From assembly GCA_015501585.1 (NCBI GenBank), contig JADNRY010000005.1, positions 744,001-808,000 of the forward strand: 64,000 nt of DNA, in the 5' to 3' direction. Each line of letters begins with the position of its first letter. Position 1 is the stretch's first letter. Under the pieces are notes generated by a model that was not told where the DNA came from, searched no databases, and saw only the letters and a list, made by a program, of their open reading frames with translations. Shown here piece after piece: positions 36,235 to 48,264 of this stretch. The DNA comes from Rhodocollybia butyracea (Eukaryota > Basidiomycota > Agaricomycetes > Agaricales > Omphalotaceae). The translations under genes were made by a program, and so were the position numbers.

Positions 36235-36278
36235 TATTTGGGCTTTACCATTCTGAAATATTGTCATGTAAGGCAAAT

Positions 36279-36358
36279 GTTAGAGTTCTGGTGCTTTATC
36301 CAACTCAGCCATATAACCGGTTATATGGCTGAGTTGGATAAAGCACCAGAACTCTAAC
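36279..36358. repeat. perfect 80-bp palindrome
   Basis: The arms 36279-36318 and 36319-36358 are exact reverse complements with no spacer; the centre is AACCGGTT. Each arm contains TGGCTGAGTTGGATAAAGCA, which looks like the D-arm and A box of a tRNA. Such a structure would extrude a cruciform or fold into a 40-bp RNA hairpin. Confidence 0.95.
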
Positions 36359-36962
36359 AGCAAAAACCAAGTTTTGCCCTCATTTAGACTTTGTAAATTG
36401 GTGCCAATGTCTCTGAAGTTCAAGGGAGCAACAATGTTGACTGTACAAAGTAATTGTCTACTCACTATGTATATAAGTGACCGGACATTTGGTAATTTGG
36501 CTACAGCTTACACAATTTCTTGGGTAGTCATACTAATATCTGGAATCTACATAAAATTTAGCATCCAATACACCTTTCACCTGAAGGATAAAAGGTTCCC
36601 AGTGCTGTATTATGCCTAGATAAGAAAAATTCACTCTTTCATTGCTGCAACAGATTGAGGCCCCATATTTGTATAATTATGGGCACTAGTATAGGTGTTT
36701 TCTTCACCTTTAGGCACCCAAGTACTCTCAGACTTCAGAACATGTTATATGGCCCTTAATGTACTGTTCACTCTAGTAGTATTATCAATAATATGATGAG
36801 CTGTACAAAAGTAGTAACATTGACATGGAGTGAGTGACCTTTGGACTTATCTCATCAACACCAGCATGTTCATGCTCAGTAAGTCCTTAGTTTTACAGAA
36901 GGACCGGTTCAGATACACTCTTTTACAGCCATGATTGGCCAAACATCATGTGTCCGGTCACT
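36359..36962. other. stretch without a recognised gene
   Basis: No exon chain seen. The sequence is AT-rich and lies between transposon-like pieces. Confidence 0.35.
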
Positions 36963-37092
36963 GCATCAGCAAAACGTGGGTGCATGGGAAGCCGCTTTCT
37001 GGCACTGTACAGCGTTGGGGGCTGCTGGCAGCCGCTGAAAGCGGCTGTGTATGCCTGACAACGGCGCCAGCTCACCCATGTTTTGCTGATGC
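36963..37092. mobile_element. 130-bp hairpin element (MITE-like)
   Basis: Ends are inverted repeats of 20 bp with one mismatch: GCATCAGCAAAACGTGGGTG against CACCCATGTTTTGCTGATGC. An inner inverted pair (AAGCCGCTTTC and GAAAGCGGCT) extends the fold. No clear target duplication. Could be a very small foldback transposon or a hairpin RNA source. Confidence 0.6.
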
Positions 37093-37428
37093 TTATGTAC
37101 ATAGCAAGTAGACTTCCATGCCTTCACCATTGGGTGTCAGCAAGTTACCAAATACTGGGTGGATATTCTCTCCCACCCTGACCATCCTGTTTGTCATTCA
37201 CAATTGGTGTGGGTGGCTATGGATTATGAGTAATATTATTTCTTTCTTTTTGCTTTCTCACTCTTGAGTGCTAGTAATTGGAAACAGAGGAGGAGAGGAT
37301 GATAGTCCTATAGTAGCCATGTAGTGAATTAGAGCACCGCCACATGCCTCCATATGCGGGGGGCACGCTAGGTGACATACTTAGACCACTGGCATATCAG
37401 ACAGTGCCATACATGTGATGATGCCTTA
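37093..37428. other. intergenic DNA leading into a copy of the tRNA-linked repeat
   Basis: Nothing coding seen. From about 37372 the sequence matches 25295 onward (ACTTAGACC..CATATC..GACAGTGCCATACATGTGAT) up to the insertion point at 37428. Confidence 0.5.
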
Positions 37429-40107
37429 TGTCATGCCCTAGGCATATACAGACTGCCGACGTTTCCTGCTTACCATTACATAACCCGCTTCCGCCGCATT
37501 TCCGGTTCCGATACACTTCCACTTTGCTTCCGTTTTACTTTTTCCTTCACTGTACACTTTCTATGATCCCGTTATTAGGCCTAAAATCGGCCTAAGGTGT
37601 GTAACCGCACATTTTGACACTTTGTACGTGTTATACAATGCAATAAGAGAGTTATACGGAGCCCGAGCGTGATAGCTGTTGCCGAGGCAAAGAACTTAAC
37701 AATAATACTCAGCGAGCCGTGAAGGTACGCCCACAAGCGTAGCCTAGAGCCAAGCTAGCGAGGATACCTGGGCTGCCCGGAGATGTAACGCTAGATTGTC
37801 AATCTAGTTATACCCAAGAGTGTAGACTCTCTAAACTACAGGACATCTCAAAGCGGGATAAGTACTAAGCCAATGCGTTACTCGAGGGAAGGAATTATGA
37901 GGGAAGGCATCCCTTGCACTAAGACCCCAACGAGCTATGTTAAAATGTGGACTTTACAGTCCGTAACAATGGACCAGAACAATCCCGAGGAAAACCGTAA
38001 AGATCTATTCGCGGCACCGGTCGCAACCGTGAGGACGGTAGAAACATGCTTAGCGGTCCTACGGAAAGCTACGCGCCGGGATAGCCTTGGCAAATCGAAA
38101 CATTTGATCTTAGAAATCATACACGGAAGGTCTTATCCGTTAAAGCCGACTATCGGGAATCACTTGTACATACTCAGCGCAGTTGCTCGAGATTATCATA
38201 AGTGGTGTCGTTGGAAAGCTAGATAACAGGTCTTCTCGAGAGAATGTTAATCACACTCAGGATGGACAGAACTATCCGGGGAATAGAATGAAACTCACCC
38301 AAGGGAAACCGGGCGGCGAGTGATCATGAAGCGCAAAGGTACTCCTGACCCCGGAGAATTGTGGAGTAATCGGAGAAACCTCGCTCGGATCAAAACACCC
38401 TAAAACTATGTTAATCCTCACGAAATCATATTTTACCTCTGATATATACCCAAGAATGGACTATTTCTTTATCATGTGTACCATATATAGGCTGGAGTTT
38501 CCTTTCCGAGCCAGATTCCTCTGTTCCACTCTCTTTCCGTCTCTCTCCGTATCTGTTTCATCTATTTTTTGTATTAAACTCTCTCTACTCAGTATATAAG
38601 CCAGATATATTTATTCAATAAGACAAGTTTCTTGCCCTCGACTTGACTGCTAAGACCAGTGCTCCGTAGAATGTCCCCACGGGATCAGTAGCGTGATGCC
38701 TCCTGACTTGGTTATCTTAAGAAAGTAATAAACTTCACGCGCTTCGCAAAGCCCATTTATATCTTGATCAAATTTAAGTGTGTAGAATTCTCTCGAACTC
38801 CAGATCGACTCAAATCTAGTTGCTTCCTTAGAGGGGACGGCTTCTAGTAAGGGATTATTTGGCTCCAGAGTGAGGGTTCCTTAGTTGACTTCTTCACAAA
38901 GTTAGACGAGCCACTAAGATTGTGGTACGAGTTCCTAGTGATTAAGTTCACTCACAATATCGTAGCTTGGCCCAGAGTTTGGTCGAGGACTTTACAGCGT
39001 CACAGCAGCTAGTGCCAGAGTTTGCCTAGGGTTGTTGACAAACCTCGAGATTACTATTCTAGCTAGAGCCAGAGTTTGCCTAGGAGAATCTTAGTTTCGT
39101 TGTATTGGTTTTGGTTTTGGTTAATTGATTTGGACATACACACCTGGTTCCCTCGTACACTTGTACACCCCAACTAGGCTTCTCTCGACTTAGTTCTAAG
39201 AGTTGTCTAAGCTTAGTTACCCACGTTAGCGCTACAGTCTTGAACCCGGAGCAGTCGCACGCGTACATCCGATATTACAAAGCTTTCCCTCGGGGAATCT
39301 CTGACAACCCGCCCTCGCTCCCTTACATATTGATAGTCTGGTTAGGTGCGGTAGTGTTTTTGTTAGGTTGTTTTATAGCACCTTTCGCATACCTACACGT
39401 AAATACCCAAATACCGTCAATCCATTCTCCATCATTCTTACAATCATACATATGCTTTATGCTCATCCCGCCGCTTCCGCTTATGTTCATTGTTGTCTTT
39501 CATCCCTTGTACTTCTTTTGGCTATTCTTGTCTTTTCTACTCTCAGATTATTACTCCGGTCCTCGAGTACCCTTTATATAGTTCCGTACCATGTCAAGTA
39601 CAGTAGATTGGAAATATTGCTTAACCCCTTGACTTGTGTGCTCTTGTGTGTTCTGGTTTCTCGCTTTATCTGTTTCTTTAACTCTGTTTCTTCACTCCAT
39701 CGTTTTCACAACCTCTGCAATCTACTATCATCTATTTGGTTCCGCTCTGTTTGCGCCGCATCAGGTCAGCTACCGCTTGACCTTCCGCTTCCGCTCATAT
39801 CGCTATCAAAGCCGCTTGCACTTAGTGGGTCCTACCCTTCGAGTCGGAAACTCATCTACTCTTAGGCTTACTTGCCGAGTTCATTCTATTGCCTGTACGG
39901 ACCTGCCATCCTTACATTAGGCCTTTGGACGATCCCAACACGAGTCTTACATCCCATAGGCACTTTGGAACTGTTCTACACTCACATCCTCTCACATCTC
40001 AAACCAACTTTCCCAGTTCGGCTGAACAACGGCAGTACGGAGCGTATCCGCACTTTGGTTTCCAGGTTTGTAACCCGCGCTCGAAGGATTCCACCTAGAT
40101 CCTTACA
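37429..40107. mobile_element. 2,679-bp non-coding TG...CA insertion with 5-bp target duplication
   Basis: The insertion starts TGTCATGCCCTAGG and ends GATCCTTACA, with cctta on both sides (37424-37428 and 40108-40112). The outer sequence rejoins to match the unoccupied repeat at 25344 (GATGATGCCTTAGATGTCTT), so the boundaries are well supported. No frame over about 165 residues and none with retroelement motifs. TG...CA ends and a 5-bp duplication indicate an LTR-type element: a very long solo LTR or a large derivative lacking genes. A partial relative is at 41930-43880. Confidence 0.7.
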
Positions 40108-40690
40108 CCTTAGATGTCTTCTTTGTGGTGCATGATAACTGATATGATGTCTGATTCCTCATGAATGCAGTATACTTCTTCTTGTCTGTTTCTTGTAGAG
40201 TTACTGTTAAAAAATGCACAAGGTCAAAGCAAAGAATCAGATCAAGGTTGAATACAAAACTTTGAAAGTGGGATGCTCAAAAACAGAACAAAATAATGTG
40301 AATAGAATGATCATAACCTGAAATCTGATACCACTGAGTCTTGCTTCTTCAGCCCCTTTCTTGTAAAGTTACAGTAAAAGGGAGCATACAAGGTCAAAGC
40401 ACTGGGACAAGGTCAAAATAAAGGATCAGACCTGATCAGACCCAATGTCAAACTTCAAAAGCGGGATGCAAAATAGAACAAAACCATCAAAGTATGTTGA
40501 ACTTACTGTATATGGTACTTGGGGAAAACAGAATGCAAATAGAACAAATAGAATGATAGAATGAATAACTTGGAATCTGTTACCACCGACTCCTGAGTCT
40601 CAAGACTGGATATATAACCTGATATAACCTGATTTCATTGAGTGTTGATTGAGTGTGACTATTAGAACTAGAGAGGGGGCTGCTTGATCT
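40108..40690. repeat. continuation of the tRNA-linked repeat block
   Basis: Matches 25345-25880 (TTAGATGTCTTCTT, GTGGTGCATGATA, ATGAATGCAGTATACTTCTT-like). It was split from 37372-37428 by the 2,679-bp insertion. Confidence 0.7.
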
Positions 40691-40816
40691 CATACCATCA
40701 TCATCATCATTGAATATTCCCACGCTTGCGTGGCCTGATTTCAATGTGCTGGCAGCTCTAGAACACAGCAGATGAGCCGTCCACACTTTGCTCATGTACA
40801 GAAAATCTATTCTTCA

Positions 40817-41470
40817 TAGGGTTTTAAAGTGCAGTGCACAAACCGTTGGATAACCGACAACCGCACTGCACTGAACCGCGGTGAGGGTAAATAAAGGTTG
40901 CACCGGTGCAGCGGTTTGCGGTTCTTGGAAATTGAAGAATTTGCATAACTGAAAACCGGTGGTCAACCGGTGCAATTTACATAATGAAAATAATTTATTA
41001 ACTGTCTTTTTCAAGCCTGACTTTATGTATTGTAAAGTAGATGTGATCTGGTAATCAAATTTTTAATTGTATACATCTCACAGGCGCCCATGTGCCACAT
41101 TTGATTTGGGCGCCTGTGAGCTGTATACAATCAATATCTTGATGACTGCATCAAATTTACTTTATACTAATGTAAGAATACCTTTATACACTGTTCATAA
41201 GTAGAGATTATCTTATTAACCAACACTACAGGGTATATGATGTTTTGAAACTGGTATAACCGCTGTTTTCACCGGTTCCGCACCAGTTTGCACCGGGTTA
41301 TTGCCAAACCGGTTCAAAACCACATAACTGCACTGAACCGGCACCGGTGAGGTGGTTCTTATCAGTTCAGTGCAAGGTTTGCTGAAAGTTAAAAAATATA
41401 CCACTGGTGCAGTTATCAGTTTGCCCAAAATGGCTGACAAAACCGAACCGCACCGCACTTTAAAACCCTA
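40817..41470. mobile_element. hAT-like MITE, 654 bp
   Basis: Ends TAGGGTTTTAAAGTGC and GCACTTTAAAACCCTA form inverted repeats, and attcttca is duplicated on both sides (40809-40816, 41471-41478), the 8 bp typical of hAT transposons. Inside, short AACCGGTGCA and GCGGTT motifs recur in both orientations near both ends, as in hAT subterminal repeats. There is a central hairpin (41066-41090 with 41107-41131, 25-bp arms, one mismatch). No transposase frame. Confidence 0.8.
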
Positions 41471-41478
41471 ATTCTTCA

Positions 41479-41930
41479 TTAGCAGGATGGCTCAGTAGTC
41501 TCAACATTTCCTCCCTGGATGAGAAACTGAGGCAGTGGTGGGTGAATTACCCTGCACTTGGATTCTTCCAGCAGCTTTTGGCACTGCTTGGACCATAGGC
41601 ATCTTTCTACCACCATTGACTCTCACTGGCCAGTACTTCTGGTCGCCTTTTGCACTGTGGCTTAACCATATCCTAATTACCAACACTCTTGCTCTTCCTT
41701 TACCTGTCTGTGGCTGACAACAAAGACTGTCTTTCCTTGACCTCTGGATGCAGTAGCTATGGGAGAACACTTGTTTTCCTGCACATTCAAGCCTGTATGG
41801 TTGGAACCTCCTCTGGCAATGCTAGGGACTGGCCACCCCGTGTATGGCCCAGCCTGGTCCACCAAAAACCAAGGGTAGTACAGTGTCCATCAGCATTATC
41901 ACTGCACTGTGGGATGATGTGCCCGTTAAT
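41479..41930. other. stretch without a recognised gene
   Basis: Short overlapping frames on both strands (41501-41770 minus, 41689-41949 plus) without family motifs. Possibly remains of a transposon or lost gene. Confidence 0.3.
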
Positions 41931-43880
41931 ACGCAGATTTTGCGCTTAGGCTTGTAGCCATATATTTTGACAATGTATATGTGCTACACATACAATAAGA
42001 GGGTTATACGGAGCCTGAACATGATAACTGTAGCTAACGCTTAGTATCTCAGCAATAATACTCAGTTAGTTGTGACAACACACCCACAAACATAGTCTGA
42101 TACTAAACTAGTGAGGATACTCGAGGTGCCCAGAGACATCAACACTAGATTGTCAGTCTAGTTCTACCCACCCCAATGTATACACAAATCCGCATACTGG
42201 ATGTCTTGAAGTGGGATGAGTACTGGCGGCGGCGTTACCCAGGGAAGGCATCAGAAGGGGAATGCAATCCTCATACTGCACTAGCGGAAAGACAGATGCC
42301 AGAGGATAAGATCTACAATTGCCTTATGGACCAGAAGGAAGATCTTAACATGTTACAATGACTAGTCGGGTTGCGATGTGGCACAGCTGCTAGATGATTA
42401 AGCTAGGCGAATTTGATATTTGATTATCGGCTGACTATTGACTAGGAAAATCCTACTGCAATAAACCCAATGATCTTATGGTGGATAGGCTATCGCCAAG
42501 GACAATCCATGAGCTCTGAGCATTGTGCTAGCACACATATCTCTGGGGTTCTTGGTATCTACTCAAAGCTAGTGAAGTGAGCTATTGCTGGGAGATGTTA
42601 TTATCTTAAAGGGATTGAGCTGGACTTGCTCAAACCTACCAGACGACCTCAAGGATAAACATGCGGACATGTACCTGTGTGGAGCCATGAAACATCTCAT
42701 GGAAGGAACGGTTATTTGCGGTACGAGATTCCGCGAGGACCAGAATATGTTAACACATTTTAATTTCTTTTACTTTGATACCCAAATCAGGACCATACCT
42801 AAATTGGGATGGTTTTCTAGATAAATGTACAATATGTCTGGGCTAGAGTTTCCTTTCTTAGCTAAATTCCTCTCTTTCTCAAATTTCCATCTCACTCCAT
42901 TTCTCTCCAACTCTGTTTCATCTCTTTTCGTATTAAACTAGTAAAGACCCAGTATATAAGCATGATGTATTTATCTCATAAATCAAGTTATCTTGCCACC
43001 TCTCATAACCACTCGTTGTGACAAAGTTGAAGGTCTCTTCACTGCCGGAGTCTGCTAGTCCTCTTAATTCCCCCTGGTTTAAAAGTACTGAGTCAATCAA
43101 ACACTGTAACTGGGCATTTGTTTAGGGCGCATACGGAGTCTAGCTTTCTCTTCAAAGTTAATATTATATTCTATCTTATAAAGTTTGGATTGGTGTAATA
43201 GAAGCTTTGTAACAGCTTTTGCGCGCGCTTGAGATTGAGTTAGATCTTTTGCGTGAATCTAGTTGCTTCCTTAGAGGGGACGGCTTCTAGTAAGGAATTA
43301 TTTGGCTCCAGAGTGAGGGTTCCTTAGCTAGCTCTTAATGAGTATTAGTGAGCCACTAAGATTGTGGTACAAGTTCCTAGTGATTAAGTTCACTCACAGT
43401 TTCGTAGCTTGACCCAGAGTTTGGTCAGGGACGTTACAGCATTACGCTAGCTGGAGCCAGAGTTTGCCCAGGAGTGTTTCACAACCTCGTTCTATTGTGC
43501 TAGCTGGAGCCAGAGTCTGCCCAGGAGTGTCCTAGTTGTGTTGTATTGGTTTTGGTTTTGGTTATCATTAGACACACACACACACACACACACATGGTTA
43601 TTTGGTTATTTGGGTTTTTGGTCAGACATACATGCACCACTTAGACGATAGTCTATGCTAGTTCAGTTCATAGAACTTACTAGACCTTGTCGCACTACGC
43701 TAGTTCAGTTGTTTTACTATACTGGTTGGTGTATCATCTTACATTCAATATCTTAACCTTCTTTGGGGAATCTTTGACAACCCAGCCTCGCTCCCTTTAA
43801 ATGAATTGATAGTCTGGTCTTGTATTTGTTAGGTTGTTTTCTAGCGCCTTTCACATACCAGTACAAACCAAGCCAATTAC
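41930..43880. repeat. diverged relative of the 2,679-bp element
   Basis: Same order of blocks as 37590-39410: TTATACGGAGCC, AATAATACTCAG, CTAGATTGTCA, then TTCCTTAGAGGGGACGGCTT, CAGAGTGAGGGTTCCTTAG and TCTAGCGCCTTTCACATACC. Many CG pairs of the first copy are TG or CA here. It contains a (CA)n microsatellite at 43572-43594. No coding frame. Confidence 0.7.
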
Positions 43881-44543
43881 CGTGTAAGTCTCAAACACTC
43901 CAGGAGTGGAAGGGGAGCTGGAGATGGAATAACAGGAGAAGGATTGTGTTGATATTATGGAGACTGAAGGGCTGTGGGAAGGTGCTGGACTGTATAGGCT
44001 ATGATAGGATTCCCCATGCTCAAGCAGACAGGTGTACCCATATCCACAGCTCTTGCAAGCATCGTCACCCTCTGGTTTCCCTGCAAGACTGGCTTCTCTC
44101 ACCCCACTCACATGAGCTCATGGCAGAAACAACATTGTACACAAAAGTACATAGAATATGTAATGGTCAGTGCTCCTCTGTATCTTCGTCAAGAGAATCA
44201 TCAATCCAACAGGTAATTAATTTGTTTGCTCATGACCCAGCCCTTAGCTGCCACCTTGGACTTTATATGAGAACAAGTATTCTCTTCTCAAAAGACCAGC
44301 CAGCTAGGCTAACCTTGGACGCCATAGTAGCTATGGTAACGAGAGCATTTGCAGGACGTGCGTTGATTTCCTTTTACAAGGATCATCTGGTAAACATCAT
44401 AAACAACTGAAAGGGCATCAAGTTGTTCACAGGCGGCCTAGTAAAGGATTACAAAAACAAAAGATATTACAGCGGATATGGAAATCATTTTCTGGGCAGA
44501 CCGAAAAAATGCTTGCTAGTTTCAAATTGTTTTTTTCTTCATC
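43881..44543. other. unassigned stretch with one open frame
   Basis: A plus frame ending at 44410 starts inside the repeat and carries about 170 residues of ordinary composition (for example PARLTLDAIVAMVTRAFAGR). I cannot link it to a family or to the next gene. It may be an exon of an unrecognised gene or chance. Confidence 0.3.
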
Positions 44544-45396
44544 ATGTCAGTGCCAGTGCCACCTCACATCCAAGATGCCATCGATGCTCTAAGTCGAAAT
44601 CTAGGTGCAAAAATAGCAAAATTAGAGGCAACACACAAATCACTAGGTGCAAAAATAGCGAAATTAGAGGCAAAAACCGAATCAATTGAAGCCATACTCA
44701 AATCAGTTCTTCAAAGTCAAGCCGCAGCCCACCATATCTTGTGGGAAGTTTTCGAACCTACTTTTTATCAGAATCTCAAATCTCCCAACCAGTTTGAGGA
44801 GCTCACGGCTCTATACGACTATGGGACTTCTGTCCAGGATATTCCCGAGCGTTGTACTGCGATTGCAGCCGGATTGTATCGCCGACACCATAAACTAGCG
44901 CCTCCTGGTTCTGATAAGCCTGAGAGAGAGTTGATGAGCAATCTTGAAACCTGGCGAAAAGTGTTCCCTCCACCAAATCCCAAACCCAAACCTACTGGAA
45001 AGTACAGTTTCCTCTCCAATGCTGAGAAGCTTAAGAGGGTTAAAAAGTTTGATAAAAAGCACCAGAATTGGCGGGCAAAGCATGTGCGTGTTTGAAACAT
45101 TCACTTGTATTTTACTCAATATTCTGCCATACAGATTAACAATGTAATTGAAGCGAGGAATCACGTTGCGCACAAGGTCACGGCGGAAGAACTGGCTGCG
45201 TTTCTAAAGATGGAAGAAAATATGCATGATCATTCTCATCTCGCGGCATTATACCGCAAAGTGTTCGGTTTTTCCTACAAAGATTTTGACAAGCAGAATG
45301 AAAATGTTGTCCTTACCAACTGTGAGTACCCAATTTTCAGAAAATCCTACAATCTCTCTAATACAAGCTTCAGATGGCAGCGACTCTGAACTCTGA
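44544..45396 (+). CDS. unrecognised protein with N-terminal coiled coil, 249 residues
   Basis: Three exons (44544-45083, 45135-45321, 45374-45396) join in frame with standard GT-AG introns. The N-terminus holds two copies of a short helical repeat (SLGAKIAKLEA, with RNLGAKIAKLEA just before), likely a coiled coil. The centre is basic (PNPKPKPTGKYSFLSNAEKL, RVKKFDKKHQNWRAKH), and exon 2 gives a helical stretch (ARNHVAHKVTAEELAAFLKM). The C-terminus is NENVVLTNYGSDSEL. I do not know the family. Three in-frame exons and sensible codon use support a real gene; a multimeric nuclear or cytosolic protein is only a guess. Confidence 0.65.
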
Positions 45397-46559
45397 TCTG
45401 GATAGGGACTAGGGCTGCTGAGGGTAAGTTTCACATTGCTGCTAGTTATCTTCCTCACATACTGACTGTTGTGACTAGACACTGGCCACTCACCAATCGC
45501 TTTCATCTTTCCGCTCATTCCACACAATCGTTGTATCTAGAGATAATTTCACATAAGTATGCATATGATATTTCAAAACCAAGTGTCACTGAATAGAATC
45601 TGGACCACCACTGTCCAACCTTCTACTATTGCTGCTTGTGAAGATGTAGTTGCCCTGGGCCCCTATCCATATGGTTCTTTATTCACTACTACTATATACC
45701 GCCCTACCCACAGGGTAGATGGACATCGGAAACGAGACGATTAACTGAGTTCCCCTCATCAAGATCGTATCCTTCGCTTTCCCAGCTGGAGAGATAGTAG
45801 TATTAGAACAAACAGATTATGAACAGACAAGAGAACTTACTCGTGTTAGTACAGCTCCAGACACATGGCTTTAAGCTGTCATTTCAAGCTGGGCTCGGCG
45901 GTCGCAGGAGAGGGTTATATAAACTTGTGAGTCGTTTTCCCAAGAGCAAATTTGACGTCTACACCGAGATCCTTTGCGCTGGACTGGATACCCTCCAAAG
46001 GGGGTAACGGTATAAGACTCGAGTAGTCGAGCCGACCCTCCTCCTGAAGTCATCGCGTACTTTTGCATTTGGTCCAATCACAGCAATTGACTTAAGTTGA
46101 CGTTTGAGGAGAGTGGTAAAAAAATATTTTGATCATTGTTGAGGAAGTACAATCGAATCGGATGCAGCGTCTCGCAGAAGCTTTTGGAGTTCAGGAGTAT
46201 CTTACTCCTTCTTCGGGCGCGTTAAAAGGAAATTCCAGATGCATAAGCTCTTTGGAGAAGTTCAAGCACCCTTGAAACAGTCCAGTCAGAACACATAGAA
46301 TATACTTGTTTTTTGAGTCGCACCTTGCTAGCTCTATCATCCACGTCACTCGGGAAAAGCTTTTGAGCAGCGAGAGATCATTCAACAGCCTTCCCGCACA
46401 TCACAGAAGGCCCGCTTTTCACTACCATTAGAACTTGGATTAAGACTGCTTGAAAAGCAACGTATGGCATTTCAAAGATCGGCTCCTGCTTTGATACTTT
46501 CAGCTGTACTGTATACGTTAATCCAGTCGCTCATGACGAGGCCTACAGAAAAGAGAGTG
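45397..46559. other. 1.1 kb without a recognised gene
   Basis: No exon chain found on either strand between the coiled-coil protein gene and copy 2 of the segmental duplication. Confidence 0.35.
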
Positions 46560-47800
46560 TGTCCAGGGATATTGTCTGAAATAGCAGAGCCGAGACGAGG
46601 TGAAGACGCGGTTACACCGGGAAGATGAATCGGGGACAAAGTCGATGCCCCACTACCGGATATATGCGTCGACGAATGGACTTTACTGGACTTTACTAGA
46701 TTTTACTAGGTTATACTATGCCCTGACACTGCTATATCAATATCTAGAGGATAAGCTAGGGTATGATACTTTTGGTATCTTCCCTACAATTCCAGGAGTC
46801 TTCGGTTCGAATCCGGGTGCGCCTATTCCCCATAATTATCTCGTTTTTTTTCTAGGACAGGGATGGCCCTGGATGGACTTATATGGACTACTGCGACAGA
46901 CGTGGATAGACTTGGACCGTTAGACGGATGACTGAGATGGACCGAGATGGACAGTTCAGAACAGACAAAAGATTTGAGATACATATCCTACCCTATGCTA
47001 CCCGAGATCAACCCGAGATAGATGGGTAAATGATAGATGTTTAGCTGGTAGATATAAAAACAGCGTGTACAGATGGGGGATTCGACACTACTTGTAGGAA
47101 TGGCAAAATGCATTCCCAAGTTTAACCAGCGACGACGACAAGAACAAGGACAAGGACAGGGACAAAGATAAGGACAGGGATAGGGACAGGGACAATGCAA
47201 GGACAAGGACAAAGACAAGGACAACATGCGCCACGGCATACATCGAGCAGGCCTAGAGCAAAAGAGCAACAAACTAGTGAACACAGAACAACGAGTTGTA
47301 GCCGTGAAGTGGAATGGAGTAGTGCTCTGGCTCTAGGCCGAGCACATGTGGAAACCAACTAGAAACCAACCGAAATCTCGAAGTTCGCGAGGACGGGGGT
47401 ATTGATATGGGGATTCGAGGGATTCGGGGGGATTCGGGGAAGTACGACGCGAGTGGGAAATTGAATGGGTTGGATGGGTTGGGTGTAAAGATGAGTAGGG
47501 GCAGGAGAACGTGGGTTCATCGACTGCAAGGGAAGAGAAGGTTGACCAGAAAAAGAACGTGGAGATAGAGAATGGAATGGAGTGAAGTTATCGTGCGTAT
47601 CAGTCCACGTTCAAAGAACCCTGAACGTTTTCACTAGAAGCATCGTTCAACCCATGTATCACTCTCAGAAAAAGAAGAAGAAAAGGCAAGACGCACGTAA
47701 CTAGCCCGACTACGTTTCCGGGCGGGTTGTACAAACACACATGCAGGGTGGCTTGTCCCGGGAGGATATTGGCGCACTGGGTGTTATACGCGCATCCCAC
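46560..47800. repeat. segmental duplication, copy 2
   Basis: Counterpart of 27050-28440. Its tRNA-Pro-like unit (46741-46824) has lost the acceptor 5' side but keeps GGTTCGAATCCGGGTGCGCC. The (RRCAAG)n tract is at 47128-47225. Its right end runs into the intact CAP-protein gene, so this copy is the likely source. Confidence 0.75.
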
Positions 47801-48264
47801 GCTGGTGGTGTCTTTCCATACGATCTGCGTAAAGGCGCTGAAGGTCGGGGATAGAGGATCATATGAATCTAAACAGCAGACGTAAGTGGCACATTAGTTA
47901 ACTCCCTTTTAGAATTGAAAATTGAAATCAAATAATGACCTTGATTCAAGAACGACTCGACGGCAGCGCTTATGCCAAAGGTGCCTGTAGCGGCGGCGAT
48001 GTTTTCGCCGTAGGGCAACTCGCTGAGCTGGCCGTTGCTGTGTTGGAACTGGCACGCGTCGGCCCATTGTTGAGCTCCCGACGCGAGATCGTCCGACCAT
48101 ATAAGCGGAACGGCGCCGTGTGAGAAGCGAATGTAGTTGTGCGCGAAGAGGTATTGGGTGATATCCGAAGACGAGTCATCTCTGAACTGGATGGGGGCTG
48201 CGCAGACGCGGACGAAAAGAGTGGAAAAGAAAGCAGCGAGGAGACTGAAAGTGATGAAGATCAT
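47600..48264 (-). CDS. secreted CAP-superfamily (PR-1/SCP-like) protein
   Basis: Exon 1 (48264-47940) and exon 2 (from 47868) join through a 71-nt intron. Residues 1-20 (MIFITFSLLAAFFSTLFVRV) are a signal peptide. The CAP domain shows the hallmarks HNYIRFSHGAVPLIWSDDLA, WADACQFQHSNGQLSELPYG then ENIAAATG, FTQIVWKDTTSVGCAYN and HVCLYNPPGN. His, Glu and the second His of the CAP cavity are present. Such proteins are extracellular and bind lipids or sterols in yeast; many fungi have several. After GNVVG the open frame runs on for about 35 unusual residues to a stop at 47600; the family normally ends within about 10 residues, so a short last intron or an altered C-terminus is possible. TATAAA lies only 10 bp before the ATG. 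Confidence 0.8.
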
